Shown: positions 12,616 through 24,892 of the stretch, piece after piece
Position numbering within the stretch: the stretch's first letter is position 1
Layout: each line of letters starts with the position of its first letter
Assembly (NCBI RefSeq): GCF_901709675.1
Contig: NC_051104.1
Location: 811,001-875,000 of the forward strand
Direction: 5' to 3'
DNA from: Syngnathus acus
Lineage: Eukaryota > Chordata > Actinopteri > Syngnathiformes > Syngnathidae
DNA: 64,000 nt
Notes under the pieces: generated by a model
Seen by the model: only the letters and a program-made list of their open reading frames with translations
Told to the model about the DNA's origin: nothing
The model's database searches: none
Made by a program: the position numbers and the translations under genes

Positions 12616-13883
12616 AGACCAACACAGATTAAAAGCATGTAAATTATTAAAACAATACAAATTCATTATTTTATTAATGTTTTGTATTTGTTAAAATGAT
12701 AAGTGTGAACATTCACTTTTATTTTGAAGGAGACATGATGACGTAATGAAAAGACCCATGTGACCAAAAATGCGAACTCTACTTTTTTTTTCCCGCCGTT
12801 CTTTTTCGGATGACGACGAAGGTGCACTAAATACGGGAGTAAGTACGTTAATCTAAAGGGAAGAGAGAGAGTGAAACAGGATTATATAAAGTTTTTTTGT
12901 ATTTGATGGACTTATTTTTCTGTTTTCAAACTTTCTTTTCACCTTGGTGATGCACTAAGTGCAGAACGGGACTTGATTCACGAGAGTTGGTTCAGAAACA
13001 TCTGAACTAATAACGAAGCTGATTTCTTGTGCGAGTCGCAAGATGGCGAGCCACCAAAGAGGCCTTTGAATTGTCTCTCACGCAGGAGCAAAGAGCACTC
13101 GCTGGACGTTGTTCATCGAACCTGGTAGGATCTATCCACTTTTTTCCTCTGCTACACTGAAGTGGATTCGGAAAGGATTGACTGTCTATTCAGAAAAATC
13201 AGGAGAAGCCAACTGAAGGGATATAGAGACATTTAGATATTGAAAGTCGTTCAGTCTTTTGCTGAATTGTTTTGAGTTTTGTACATTTTGTCACTTTTAT
13301 TTTTGTGAACTATATATGTGAAGATGCTGTAATGGTGTTATTGAAATATTGATTGGTTTGAACAAAATCAGTGAAATGGTGGGAATTTAAAAGTGGCTTT
13401 AACTGAACTCAAATTAGATTTACTATTACTTTCGAATTACTTACCTGTACTGAATGTTATACAAACAACACAAAGTGAGGTAACTAAATAGATTGAACCT
13501 TAGAATTAATAAAACAACCCGGGTTGAAACTAAAATTCCTTAAACTAAAAAGTTTAACTGAAAGGGAAATTATTTTCTTCAACTAACGTTGAGTTTAAAT
13601 GTAAATTGTATGTCTATTGTTTGTAAATTGTATGTCAACTATTTTCTCTACTAAAATAAGCCGGCAGTTCAATTCAAACCTTGGTCTGTGGCCATTTATT
13701 TTGCTTATTCTATCACCACTACAAATATAGCCGAACTTAGAACTGGTCCATTATCTAAATTACTGTAAGCACTGTCAAAAACAAAAAGGTGTTACAACAG
13801 CCCCAAATTTTTTTCAAATTTCAAATTTTTTGGTATGGAGACAGCATAAGAATCATGTTGGATAAATTCCAGCAATGCTGAAT
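12616..13883. other. Unassigned segment, possibly an old LTR remnant
   Basis: No gene is seen. The minus-strand reading from about 13800 starts TGTTGTAACACC and contains AATAAA and T-rich stretches reminiscent of an LTR. I could not find a matching second LTR, a clear CA end or a target duplication. A short direct repeat GTAAATTGTATGTC occurs twice around 13600-13638. Confidence 0.3.
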
Positions 13884-14460
13884 TATCGTATTTTTTGGAC
13901 TAAAAGTCGCTCCGGAGTACAAGTCGCATCAGCCATAAAATGCACAATATAGGGGAAATAAACATATATAAGTCGCACCGGAGTTTAAGTCGCATTTTGG
14001 GGGAAATCTATTTGACAAAATCCAACACCAAGTACAGATATGAACCAGCAAAAACAGGCTAAACGATACGGTATGCTAACGTAACATAAACACAAACGAG
14101 GAGCTGAGAACGGGCCTGACGTAACATTAACAGTTATTCAAATAATTATAACAAAAATAATATGTTTATCAAACCCTCTGTGTCACTCCAAATCATTGAA
14201 TCCATCGATCGAATTCTTCGTCCTTTCTGTAAACAACGCTGCATGTGCGGCCCGCCGCTGACGTTGGACTCGTCGTCAGTTGCAGTTCAAATTATTCCAC
14301 AGGCCCATATAACGATATATAAATTATATACGTATCAAATAACTATAATAAAAACAACAATTTTATCAAACCATCTGTATCACTCCAAATCATTAAATCC
14401 ATCGATCGAATTCTTCGTCCTTTATGTAAACAACGGCCCTTGTCTGGCGCGCTGCTGACG

Positions 14461-14496
14461 TCGGACTCGTCGTCGGACTCGTCGTCGGACTCGTCG
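14461..14496 (+). repeat. 12-bp minisatellite within a CCGTA monomer
   Basis: Three exact copies of TCGGACTCGTCG lie in tandem inside one monomer of copy 2; the neighbouring monomers have a single unit. This is a local expansion. Confidence 0.9.
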
Positions 14497-14643
14497 TCAG
14501 TTGCAGTTCAAATTATTGCACAGGCCCATATAACAATATATAAACTATATATCAAATAACAATAATATAAACAAGAATTTTATCGAACCATCCGTGTCAC
14601 TCCAAATCATTAAATCCATCGGAATCTTCGTCTTGTGTCACTT

Positions 14644-14675
14644 AAAAAAAAAAAAAAGAAAAAAAAAAAAAAAAA
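14644..14675 (+). repeat. A-rich homopolymer run
   Basis: Thirty-two bases are almost all A, with one interrupting G. The run sits within a monomer of CCGTA copy 2. The equivalent part of copy 3 has a T run in the opposite orientation, so it is part of the monomer. Confidence 0.9.
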
Positions 14676-14864
14676 CAGCTGTTGAACTACGGGCGCCGCT
14701 GACGTCAGCCTCGTCGTCAGTTGCGGCTCCAATTATTCCACAGATCTACGTATATAACTATATTGTAGCGTTACCAATGTACCAGGCAAGACGTGGGTTT
14801 GGTAACCGGCTCTTTATTTCACAAAACAAGAGCTCAACATATGAGCCAACACAGTGCTATAAGC

Positions 14865-16000
14865 CAGTGTTTCCCAACCACTGTGCCGCGTGGTGTGCCG
14901 TGAGAGATATTCGGCTGTGCCGTGGGAAATTGTCTAATAATAGTTACGGAGCACATTATAAAAAGGATTGCCAAATCACTGGTCAGTTAGCGCAAGGCCT
15001 GGTCATCCACTTACTAATCACGCATGCATGGCTAATCGAAGAATCTTGAGATTTCATGTTGTGTCGGTCTGATTGTTCTGCATTGGCACATATTTAGTTT
15101 GCTGCTGTGAGCATTTGATAACAGTGACGCTCTGATAACCGTGGTGCGTTTGCGTACTGATGGAAATCCCAGCATGTAGTTCAACCGGAGAACCTGGATT
15201 GTTCATTTTCACCAACATAAAATACTCAGTCAAGTCGTGACACCCTGACTGTGATCACCACTCAGCTGCCATGTCAGAACAGCAGTGTCTTTAAACGTGA
15301 CTTTGTTCTTATCGTCGCAATATTTATAGGGCTAGTCTAAAACAGTTAAAGTCAAGTTGATTATTTTGGATTTTAATCACAATCACTTTCAATAGTTTAT
15401 TCCTTACACTGTTTAAAACCTTTTTAAAAAATTCACTTTTATTAAAAAAATACAATTTAAAAAATCTAGTGTATTTATTTATTTGTATTCTCTATTGTAT
15501 ATCTCTACTTTCTCTATATATACATACATAGGAATAGGACTATATTTATATAGCACGTTCACAACGTCTTTTGTAATATAACAAATTTTATTATAGAAGC
15601 TGGTGTAATGCCTAACAGATTTTTGTTGGTGGTGTGCCTCGAGATTTTTTTCCAATGAAAAGGTGTGCTTGCGTTGAGAGGAGCCAGATGAGGTGGCTCG
15701 GGCATCTCATCAGGATGCCTCCTGGACGCCTCCCTGGGGAGGTGTTCCGGGCATGTCCCACCGGTAGGAGACCCCGGGGACGACCCAGGACGCGCTGGAG
15801 AGACTATGTCTCTCGGCTGGCCTGGGAACGCCTTGGGATCCCCCGGGATGAGCTAGATGAAGTAGCTGGGGAGAGGGAAGTCTGGGAGTCCCTCCTGAAG
15901 CTGCTGCCCCCGCGACCCGACCCCGGATAAGCGGAAGAAGATGGATGGATGGATGGATGGAAAAGGTGTGCCGTGGATGAAAAAAGGTTGGGAAACACTG
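14865..16000. mobile_element. hAT-type non-autonomous element inside CCGTA copy 2
   Basis: The inverted repeats read CAGTGTTTCCCAACC at the left and GGTTGGGAAACACTG at the right, a perfect 15-bp pair. A perfect 8-bp target duplication CTATAAGC (14857-14864 and 16001-16008) is the hAT hallmark. The sequence is interrupted by a LINE 3' end (15668-15959); without it the element is about 833 bp. I see no hAT transposase fragment, so it is non-autonomous. Confidence 0.92.
15668..15959 (+). mobile_element. LINE 3'-end fragment (5'-truncated non-LTR retrotransposon)
   Basis: An 11-bp target duplication GAAAAGGTGTG flanks it (15657-15667 and 15960-15970). The insert ends in an ATGG-repeat tail (15941-15959), typical of target-primed insertion with 5' truncation. 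The open frame up to TAA at 15928-15930 encodes the C-terminal tail of a fish LINE polyprotein: RWLGHLIRMPPGRLPGEVF, then GRPRTRWRDYVSRLAWE, then EVWESLLKLLPPRPDPG. This region lies after the reverse transcriptase domain. The clade is not assigned. The frame runs from upstream hAT sequence and is not a functional gene. Confidence 0.9.
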
Positions 16001-16422
16001 CTATAAGCAAGCGCCCTGGATCGCTCTTCCCGTCCCCCCCCCGCTGCCTTCACGGCCTTGCTCGACAATCGATAACTACTGAAGTCTAACAACATAGACA
16101 TTGCTACTCTAAATAAACTATATATCAAATAACTATAACATAAATATAACCATCCGTGTCACTCCAGATCATAAAATCTCCTGACTTCGGAAGTCAGTGA
16201 ATGGAACTCATTGTCAGTGAGGCTCCAATTATTCTACAGCCATCGTGCGCCCTCATGTGGTTTAAAGTGAAAATAACATGTGAAGTGATCAACTATACAA
16301 GTAAGTCAGTAATGTGTTAATGGTCAAGTAAAAATTTTTTGAATAATTACACATAAGTCGCTCCTGAGTATAAGTCGCCCCCCCGAGTATAAAACGCGAC
16401 TTATAGTCCGAAAAATACGGTA

Positions 16423-19400
16423 TTTCTGCCACTGGCTCCACTTTTACCGGGCAATATTTTGCTGCCATAAAAACTTTAATAGAACAATAATTTGTCGTGA
16501 CAAATTTGTAAGAGGTAATAAATCTTCCTGCGAGAAGACAATAAAAATCATGATGCTTCTGTCAGCCATTCTGCAAAAATCATTTTACTCGTGTCCATAT
16601 TATTTTATTTTATTTTTTTTATGACTAAACGTAACGATGATAAAAGACGCACCCGGATGGATGCCTCGCTTTGAGACCCACTTGTGCTTTTCTTTCCCGG
16701 TTACGGACAATGAGGTTTTCAATGTACTCACTCGCTTTCTCCCGCTTCCGTAGGATGATTGAGGCGGCGGCCCGCCTCTTCTGGATTCCCTCGGCTGCTC
16801 CTCACCTGTGGCACCATGCTCCATCGCTGCCATCAATCAAACAAGTCAAATCTGATTTATCTTCGTGCTCTTTCAGTACCTGACGACAGATAAAAGATAT
16901 ACTTCATTATGAATTGAAGAAATCTGAGAGCACCAAAATATTTTATTGACATGACGTCATCTGCCCATACCAAACGAAACCGTTCTGCTTTATGAAAACC
17001 TAGCTCGAGCTCGATGCATTCCGTTAAATCAACCTCCAAAAGATGAGAGCGAGCGTCTCGAATATACGGCGGGTTGAAAGGAGAGAAAAATATCAGCGCT
17101 CTTAAAAAGCAGATACAAAAAAAAAAAAACTCATTTCAAGAGCTACAGCACACCTCAATGAGATGGAGCGATAAGATGGAGTGTGCATTATGGATTGAAT
17201 GAAAGAGAGCAGATCGGATTGGAATCCAAACATTAGCATTTAGTTATTTGGGGGGAGGGGGGCAAGGGAAAGCGCAGCCTTTGAAGTTCTGTCTCAATTG
17301 ATAATTCACTCTGGTATGAAAGACGGAGGGATTCAAAAGAGTTGTCTATTGAGATTTCAAAAGGTAAGTAAGTAGCTAAAGGGGCTAAGTGCTGTGGATC
17401 CAACATGCCATTCAAAGCTTCGCTTTGCTTGAATTTTGATTTTTTTTTGTTTTTACTTTCAGACAAGTAAATATCCCGCTCTTCGGTCCAAGAAAATGCA
17501 ATTTTTTTAATGGGCCACATTTGCAATAGGTGTAAAAAAGGAAAAACGAAAGTACAGTTGGACGTAGAACCGAGTGGACGAAAATACGCGACAGAGCAAA
17601 TTTATGAACGATAAAGAGAAATGACATTTTCAAAAGGAGTCAGGGGAGTGTGACCGTCACATTATAAGTGACCTGATTTTCATGGGCGGTTATTCAAATG
17701 AGGGAAAGACCGACAGCCAAGAGAGAATTCTGGCAAGTGTGGGCCATATCCTCAGAACTCGGCCCTCTGCCCTTCACCCCCACAGTGCAGCTAGCAAGCA
17801 GATAGACGGTTAAGGCACTTTGACACGAAATGCAGAGCAGATGGCACTCGGTGGGTGGCGCCGGGCAGTGTCTGATATCGGAGGCCACGCTGAGCCGAGC
17901 CGGGTCCGCCTTGATTGGTGTCTGCCTGACCCGCTGCTCGCTTGATTACCAGCGGCACATGCGGCTTGTTCTTGTTTGTGTGCTGACAGCACGCTTGGAA
18001 AAAGTCACCGTCGGCGCGGATTGAGCCACACGGTCAGCGCAACGTTTGACAGCAAACGACATGGCTTGACATCTCCGGCGAAAAAAGGAATCAAGCTGAG
18101 TGAGGCAGGAGATCGACGCTAATGTGCATTATAATGCCGTCGTCACGGTGAATTGCAGGATGTCGAATATCGGGAGATCATCCGGGCAATTCCAACTCTG
18201 ATTTATATCCAATTGCTATTATTTTGCATCAGAAAATAAAAATCAGTTTTAATACTTTTAATGGATGTAACAGATGTAAAATGTTTTTTTTGTTATCCCC
18301 ATTGAAGTTGCCTTCCCACGTGCTGTCACTCAGCTTTAGTGGAAAATGAGCGATCCCCTCACCGGCCGTTGAAATATGAGCGACCGAAGGCACCGGTGAC
18401 ATTTTGATCCGATCGTTGTCCTTTCGGAAATGTCCAAGAAGTGCATAAATGTTTTCTTTATGAAAGCCATCCGTCAGGTGAACTGTTACGGCTTTGTACT
18501 CATGAAAAACGGCAGCGCTGTGCCACTTGTGATTCGCAGGTCGGTCCTTCGGTTTGCTTCAGTCACCCTGCGATGGGAATTGATGTTATTATTGATCCTC
18601 TCAAACCAATGAAGGCTAAAAAAAATGCTTCTGGATTGATTTGGTCATTGGCATCTGGGCACCTGGATTAGACCGGGACCAAGATCCACGTCTGGTACAC
18701 ACAGAGGACTCCGAGTTGTCTTCTTCCAGCAGCCCTGGGCTGAGAATGGCCAACGCATCCCCGTCGCCCCTCGCCTCTCTTGCTCGCCACGGCTTGCCTT
18801 TGGCTGCCACGAGCAGATGCCTCCTAGCAACGGCCGCAGCCGCTTGGCAACAAGCACACACCTGCTCTACTGTCGTACATTATTCGCATCCACAAACATC
18901 CATGTCACGGCACGTATAAACACTTAATCCCCGCCAAAAGCCGTACATGGATAAATAAGAGCACCCGGATCAAAAGTATGAGCAGGTATTAGCCACGTCA
19001 CACAATTTTCATGCTCGTGCTCGGAAAATATCACATAGTACTTGGCTGGTACTCGGCGAGCAGGCACTCTGCGGTAGTGAACATTTTAGTAGGAGACGAT
19101 GAACCAAAGTGCACGTTTTCTTAGCGATTTGGGATCTCCAAAATAATTTTCAGCTATATATAGAGAGGCAAGGAGACGTTCTCATCGCTTCGTTAACCAA
19201 GTGTGAAATAGCTCTGGCTAAGTTAAGGAGGGCGACAACCATACTGATAAAAACGGGACGAGGTACTCTCAAGGTGAAATGTGACCGAGCACCAAGAAAG
19301 TGATTTATGTCACCTTCGCTTGCAATCCTGGATTAAGATCCCCCCCACACACACACACATATATGCACACGCACACACACTTTTCAACCTTGTCTTACTT

Positions 19401-21586
19401 GGACCGTTCAAGACAGTACAATATCACATACAAATCCTAGCGCCGATCCATTTTTAATAACGTGGTGCAGCTCGGGGCTTGATTCTTGAGCTCTGAAAAA
19501 TTCATTTTAATGTGACCCTGAGCATAATTTCTACAATCCGTTGTTTCAACAGCGTGGCGCTATTTGTGTCCAGAAGCTTTGTGACACCAGAGTAGTGTTA
19601 TGCTGATAAAAGTTATTACTTTACCAAGGGACTGTCTATTAACTGGAACTCATAACATCATCTTGAATTGTGCTTTTGTGCTGGTCGGAGGCATCTCTAC
19701 CGAGTCTCAACTAAAGGCCAGAACGTTGTGGATGCTACGCTAACTCTGGGAAAACTGGGTTGTATTTCATCTTTTCCTTTCAAGTCCGGTTTGAAACATT
19801 CCAGCCTTGCGTCATTATCCTCACGAGCTACGCCGTATCTTACATAGAGGATGTGTCCGGGGTTTGTCATATCCCTAATTGGGCAAATCAACGTGCCATA
19901 CATGCCGGCGGATCCGCTTTATTAGACTAATCAGCTCTCTCGAGGCAGCATGAGACCCTTGTCAAATTGTTAATAAGGTCCTTGGTCAAGATCAGGTCGG
20001 GGCGCCGCAGCCTTCTGGTAATTTAAGACGGGAAGACGGCCTGCGAGAGTCTTCGGAGAGGAGCCCCGTGAAGTCGAAGCTGAGCTGGAAAATGAAACTT
20101 ATATGGGGAATGTAAAGTCACGGCTGCATCGAAGCTCCCGGACAGCAGCTGTGCTCTCGTCAGCCGTCCAAGTTGGTATGCTATTCAGAGGTTTGTCCTC
20201 AACATGTTGCCCCATGAATAATGAATCGCACCCGAGGAGGAATATGCACACGCACATTTAATTCCGCCGGCAAACGCGAGAGGATATTGCCTTCCGCGAG
20301 CGACTGCTCATTTCAATTAAACAATATAACGCTTCTTACTTACCCCGACGCTTTCCGGTGGCGCAATAACATAAGATGAAATTGCTGCAGTTGCTTACCG
20401 AGACCCCCGTAGATAGCGCCGAAGTTCCACTTTAAAGTTTGAGGAGAAATGGAAACCGTATCGCAGTCACGGATTAAAGCCATGTAATTGCGTCGCCAAG
20501 ATACGGTGCGCAACAGAGCAACAAAACACAATTAACCCTCGTGACTAAAAATGGTGTTCTCTGTTTAGACTTTTATTCATGCTCAGAAATTTAAAATTGG
20601 ATCCCTGAGCCGGTTAATAATTTTCAAAATCATCTTGGAAAATAAAATGACAATTTGATTTGAAATATAATACACAGCCTAACTTCTACTAACGACCCAG
20701 GCTAAAGCTTGTCTTTAAATCAACATTCTTAGCTGACAGGAATTACTACTTTCCTATTTTGGTAGCGCTTATATGTCCGAATGGGTCCATTCCTGAATAG
20801 CAATCTGCAAGGAGAGGGGGAAGGTTTGAGCTTCCAAGTCAAACTTTGTACATTTGAGGCCTTCCCTACTGCAAATATTCCAAAAGCTGTCGCCTTCAGG
20901 TGTGGCTTAAAATGATAAAGCAATAAAAAGAAAGACACGCGGATGAGGCGAATAGCGAAGCTGCGCCGAAGGAACGGCTTCCTGAGGAGAGTCGAAGCAC
21001 ATCTTCAAGCAAAGCCTCGGGAATGATACTTGGCAGGGAGGAAGCTTTGCTGGCTAGTTCTCGTTAAGCTGCCGCAAAGGCGGACTTCATGTCTCACCTC
21101 ATGTGGCCTTCAGACCGACACCGGTCATTATCTGCTGCACTTCCAACTTCAACAACACTCTTTCAAAGATTTCAAATTCAAAAGCTGACTTTCGAGCGAC
21201 CGTCCACCGCAGGCCGCTTAACATTAGCAGATTAGCAGATTAGCAGATTAGCATTAGCGACAACGTTAGCTTCTGCCACCGCAATCCGACGTCCCCATCC
21301 TTCCACCTTGGTGTATTTTGGCGCTCTCCGAGTGTCCTTCCCGTTTGGACGCCAGCCTTGTGCAAAGTGTATAAATTGCCTCTCACATTAAATGAAAGCT
21401 CACATCATGATTCGGTCGTTTAGAGGAGGAAATTTGCGCGCAGTGAAGCCAATTGGGATAATATTTTCCAATGACCCTGGTTTTTTTTCCTCTCTCCGCC
21501 GCCGTAATGCAATTTCAATTTCCTGACGTCCCTTCAGGTCATCAAATGTGCCACGGGAAGGTAAACCTCATTTCCATGCTTCAGTA
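16423..21586. other. Intergenic sequence, no gene seen
   Basis: This is mostly unique sequence. No open frame has a recognisable domain. A CA-rich microsatellite lies at 19341-19380 and a short TTAGCAGA tandem repeat at about 21223-21250. The stretch around 19960-20330 is unusually free of low-complexity sequence and would be a reasonable place to look for a conserved element, but nothing in a single sequence proves it. Confidence 0.5.
19341..19380. repeat. CA-rich microsatellite
   Basis: Interrupted CA dinucleotide repeats follow a short C run, broken by ATATATG and GCAC. Confidence 0.85.
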
Positions 21587-21836
21587 TAGAGGACTGTCTC
21601 AGAAAATTAGAACATTGTGATAATTGCATTTATTTTCTGTAATGCAATTAAAAAAACAAAAATGTCATACATTCTGGATTCATTACAAATCAACTGAAAT
21701 ATTGCAAGCCTTTTATTATATAAATTATGTAAATATCCTATCTCAAAATATTAGAATATTTCCTCAGACCAAGTAAAAAAAAAAGATTTAAAACAGCAAA
21801 ACAAAATCAAACATTTGAAAATGTCCATTAATGCAC

Positions 21837-23131
21837 TCAGCACTTGGTTTGGAATCCTTTTGCACGGATTACTGCAACCAATGCGGCGTGGCATGGAGGC
21901 AATCAGCCTGTGGCATTGCTGAGGTGTTATGGATGGCCAGGATGCTTCAATAGCGGCCTTTAGCTCATTTGCATTGTTGGGTCTGGTGTCTTTCAGCTTC
22001 TTCTTCACAATACCCCACAAATTATCTAATGGGGTTCAGGTCAGGGGAACTGGCAGGCCAATCGAGGACAGTAATGCCATGGTCAGTACACCACTTACTG
22101 GTAGTTTTGGCACTGTGGGCAGGTGCCAGATCCATCCATCCATCCATCCATTTTCTGTACCGCTTAGTCCCCACGGGGGTCGCAGGTGTGCTGGAGCCTA
22201 TCCCAGCGTCATCGGGCAGTAGGCGGGGGACACCCTGAACCGGTTGCCAGCCAATCGCAGGGCACACAGAGACAAACAACCATTCGCACTCGCACTCACA
22301 CCTAGGGACAATTTGGAGTGCTCAATCAGCCAACCAAGCATGTTTTTGGGATGTGGGAGGAAATCGGAGTGCCCGGAGAAAACCCACGCGGGCCCGGGGA
22401 GAACATGCAAACTCCACACAGGGAGGGCCGGAGGTGGAATCGAACCCGCACCCTCCTAACTCAGCGGACGTGCTACCCAGTGCGCCACCGAGGTGCCAGA
22501 TCATGCTGGAAAATGAAATCATCATCTCCATAGAGCTTTTCAGCAGATGGAAGATTGTAGTGCTCTAAAATCTGCATTTACTCTGGACTTGATGAAACAC
22601 AGTGGACCAACACCAGCAGCTGACATGGCTCCCCAAACCATCGCTGACTGTGGGAACTTCACACTGGATTTCAAGCAACTTGGATTTTGCTCCTCTCCAG
22701 CCTTTCTCCAGACTCTGGTGCCTTGACTTCCAAATGAAATACAAAACTTGCTTTCGTCTGAAAAGAGGACTTTGGACCACTCTGCAACTGTCCAGTGCTT
22801 CTTTTCCATAGCCCAAGTCAGACGCTTCTTCTGTTGTCTTGAGTTCAGAAGTGGCTTGACTATGGGAATACGGCTATTGGAGGCCATTTCCCGGACACGT
22901 CTGTGAACAGTGGCTTTTGATACCTGGACTCTCATCTCTCTTGGTTGTGCAGCGTTTCCTGCCACATTTCCCCCTTCCAACAGACTTTTTGTGGATGTGC
23001 TTTGAAACTGCACTCTGTGAACAGCTTGCTCTTTGAGAAATTTCTTTTTGTGTCTTACCCTCCTGATGGAGGGTGTCAATGATGGTCCTCTGGACAGCAG
23101 TCAGATCAGCAGTCTTCCCCATACTTGTCAT
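21837..23131 (-). pseudogene. Tc1-like transposase pseudogene (element A)
   Basis: The start is ATG at 23129-23131 (MTSMGKTADLTAVQRTIID), opening the N-terminal helix-turn-helix DNA-binding region (TQKEISQRASCSQSAVSKHI). The frame then shifts near 22900-23000. A second open stretch carries VLFSDESKF, the first catalytic Asp of the DDE domain, then VWGAMSAAGVGPLCFIK. Another frameshift lies near 22560. The second catalytic Asp motif (FQHDLAP) is split by the V-SINE at 22133-22490. After the SINE come APAHSAKT and SPDLNPI, but the codon for the expected Glu is lost to a frameshift (NPI then Arg-stop). Residual LWG-type C-terminal sequence continues to a TGA at 21837-21839. It is clearly non-functional. 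Confidence 0.93.
22133..22490 (-). mobile_element. V-SINE (tRNA-derived SINE), essentially full length
   Basis: On the minus strand the 358-bp insert starts with a tRNA-like head: A-box-like TGGCGCACTGGG, then B box GGTTCGATTCC. The V-SINE-type core follows (GTTTGCATGTTCTCC, TTTTCTCCGGGCACTCCG, TTCCTCCCACATCCC) and then a LINE-like tail ending in ATGG repeats. A perfect 12-bp target duplication AGGTGCCAGATC lies at 22121-22132 and 22491-22502. The core and tail match what I know of the zebrafish DANA-type V-SINEs. It would be transcribed by RNA polymerase III and mobilised by a partner LINE. Confidence 0.9.
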
Positions 23132-24892
23132 TTAGTTTACTGAACCAAGCTGAGTGTTTTTCAAGGCTCAGGAAACCCTTGCAGGTGTTTTGAGCTAATT
23201 AAACGATTCAAATGATTAGTTGAATACCCTACAAGTATACTTTTCCATGATATTCTAATATTTTGAGATAGGATATTTGAGTTTTCGTAAGCTGTATGCC
23301 ATAATCAGCAATATTAAAATAATAAAAAGCTTGCAATATTTCAGTTGATTTGTAATGGATCCACAATGTATGACATTTTTGGTTTTTTAATTGCATTACA
23401 GAAAATAAAGAACTTTATCACAATATTCTAATTTTCTGAGACAGTCCTGTATATCTTTGCGGCACTGAGTTGCAACGTACTCACAGGGCGATTTCCTCAT
23501 AATCAATTATTCGAGCTCTAACGACAAAGAATGCACAATACTGATAAGAGCGTGGACTTTTTTCCCCTTTTTTAAATGGCGAGCGAAAAGACAATTTGAA
23601 CAAAACCCTTGGGCAGTATTTTTTTCCACTCTGTCAAAAATAATTATTCAACATAGCCTCTAAGGGAAAACTCGATCATTCCAATAAATTGTTGGGAGGG
23701 GGGGGGATTAACCCTTCTTGCGAAGGACAATCATATTTTTTTATCTTGAGTTTTGGCATGCTTCGCAGCCGTCATATGAAAGTGACAAATTAGGCCCCTT
23801 CTGCCTTTTGATTTCAACACAACGCCATGACTCAAAGTCACGCTGACCTTTTACAAGCAACATCTGTGGGGAGTTGGGATTTATGCTCGCCCGCGTGGGC
23901 CTCGTGCCAACACGCCGGCCGCTGTTTTTCTACCATTAAACATGAGTTATGTCACACTTCCCATTTAATCACATGCTTTTTTTTCTTGTCTATTTTTTTT
24001 TCTTTTAAGAACAAGCCAAAACGCAGACCTCGGACAACGATTCAGCGCGAGCCGACCCATTTGACAAATTACACCTGCAGTCGCACTTAAAGGTAATGTT
24101 TGCGGGCCCCGAGGACAAGAGACTAACAATTCCATTAAATGTTTTCAATTGACCTTCACGGGTGTTGCTTTGTGCAGTCAATGTTCACAACAATCAATAC
24201 TGCCGCTATTAAGCTATTACTCATTATTTCCATCAGAGTCGGGCACAGCATCGGGCAAACGACAAACGACTACTTCGACTCATGCAACATGTTAGTTCAC
24301 CCCCGCTGCATGTTCCAAAGCCACTTGTTGCAAGCAACAGGGCCAAGGGAATTTATTTGAGCTTATTTTGCACATTCAGAATGATTTGCCTTATGCAATA
24401 CTCTCACTTTAAGTGCTCAAATGAGATCTGCTCAACGACATCATAAAAAAGTCAGTGAGCTTCCATTACGTAATTCCACAAATGAGCAGTACACATTGTG
24501 GACTACCTAAAGTTAGCCCGCAAGAAAAACTTAAAGTAAAAGCAATCTACCATTTAAAAAAAAAAAAATTTTTACCCCCGCAACTCGATACATACATTGC
24601 CCGTTTATGGATGTTTCTCGTATCCACTGAGGGACCTTGGGAGATGAACGGCCCTATTAAGGAAATAAATAATAGCCTGTAAAGACACTTAGCCTGACCA
24701 AGAACAAGCATTAAATAATTACTGTAATTCACTTAAGTTTCTTTTTTAAGCTGTGTAATGATTTTCCGTTTCCCTCCTTGCACAAAATTGATCCGGCGAG
24801 GAGAGAGCCAAACAAACGAGATTCTCCATCTATCTGCGACAAACGCATTTAAAAGAGACGTATTATGGATTTAAAGCGGTACAAATGTGTTT

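Larger units (their letters stand above)
14105..14790 (-). repeat. Internal tandem monomers of CCGTA copy 2
   Basis: At least three monomers of ~200 bp carry the reverse complement of the family marker (GTGTCACTCCAAATCATT) near 14183, 14380 and 14597, and a further isolated one lies near 16157. Each also contains a GACGT-rich segment and a CACAGGCCCATATAAC block. Confidence 0.8.
13886..16420 (-). mobile_element. CCGTA-family TIR element, copy 2, with nested hAT and LINE insertions
   Basis: The ends are TCGTATTTTTTGGACTAAAA on the left and, reverse-complemented, CCGTATTTTTCGGACTATAA on the right, flanked by TA (13884-13885 and 16421-16422). The orientation is opposite to copies 1 and 3, as shown by the order of the subterminal AAGTCGC motifs and by the monomers. 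Removing the hAT insertion (1,136 bp plus 8 bp) leaves about 1,391 bp, close to the 1,351 bp left in copy 3 after its own insertions are removed. No transposase is present. Confidence 0.85.
21589..23449 (-). mobile_element. Tc1-like transposon A, broken by a V-SINE
   Basis: The outer ends are GAGGACTGTCTCAGAAAATT on the left and, reverse-complemented, CAGGACTGTCTCAGAAAATT on the right. Both are flanked by TA (21587-21588 and 23450-23451). The inverted repeat continues imperfectly for well over 60 bp, including TTTTCTGTAATGCAATTA. A transposase pseudogene lies on the minus strand. Without the inserted SINE and its duplication the length is about 1,491 bp, normal for a Tc1 element. Confidence 0.93.

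Noticed and set aside
14594-15049. 151-residue open frame with a poly-Lys stretch
   Set aside because: It crosses the junction between CCGTA monomers, an A run and the start of a hAT element, so it is a chance frame in repeats.
15634-15930. Functional small protein with a RWLGHLIRMPP motif
   Set aside because: It is the C-terminal tail of a LINE polyprotein; the upstream part of the frame is unrelated hAT sequence.
22440-22490. tRNA gene (A-box- and B-box-like motifs on the minus strand)
   Set aside because: The promoter boxes belong to the head of a V-SINE; the cloverleaf is not maintained and the sequence continues into SINE core and LINE-like tail.
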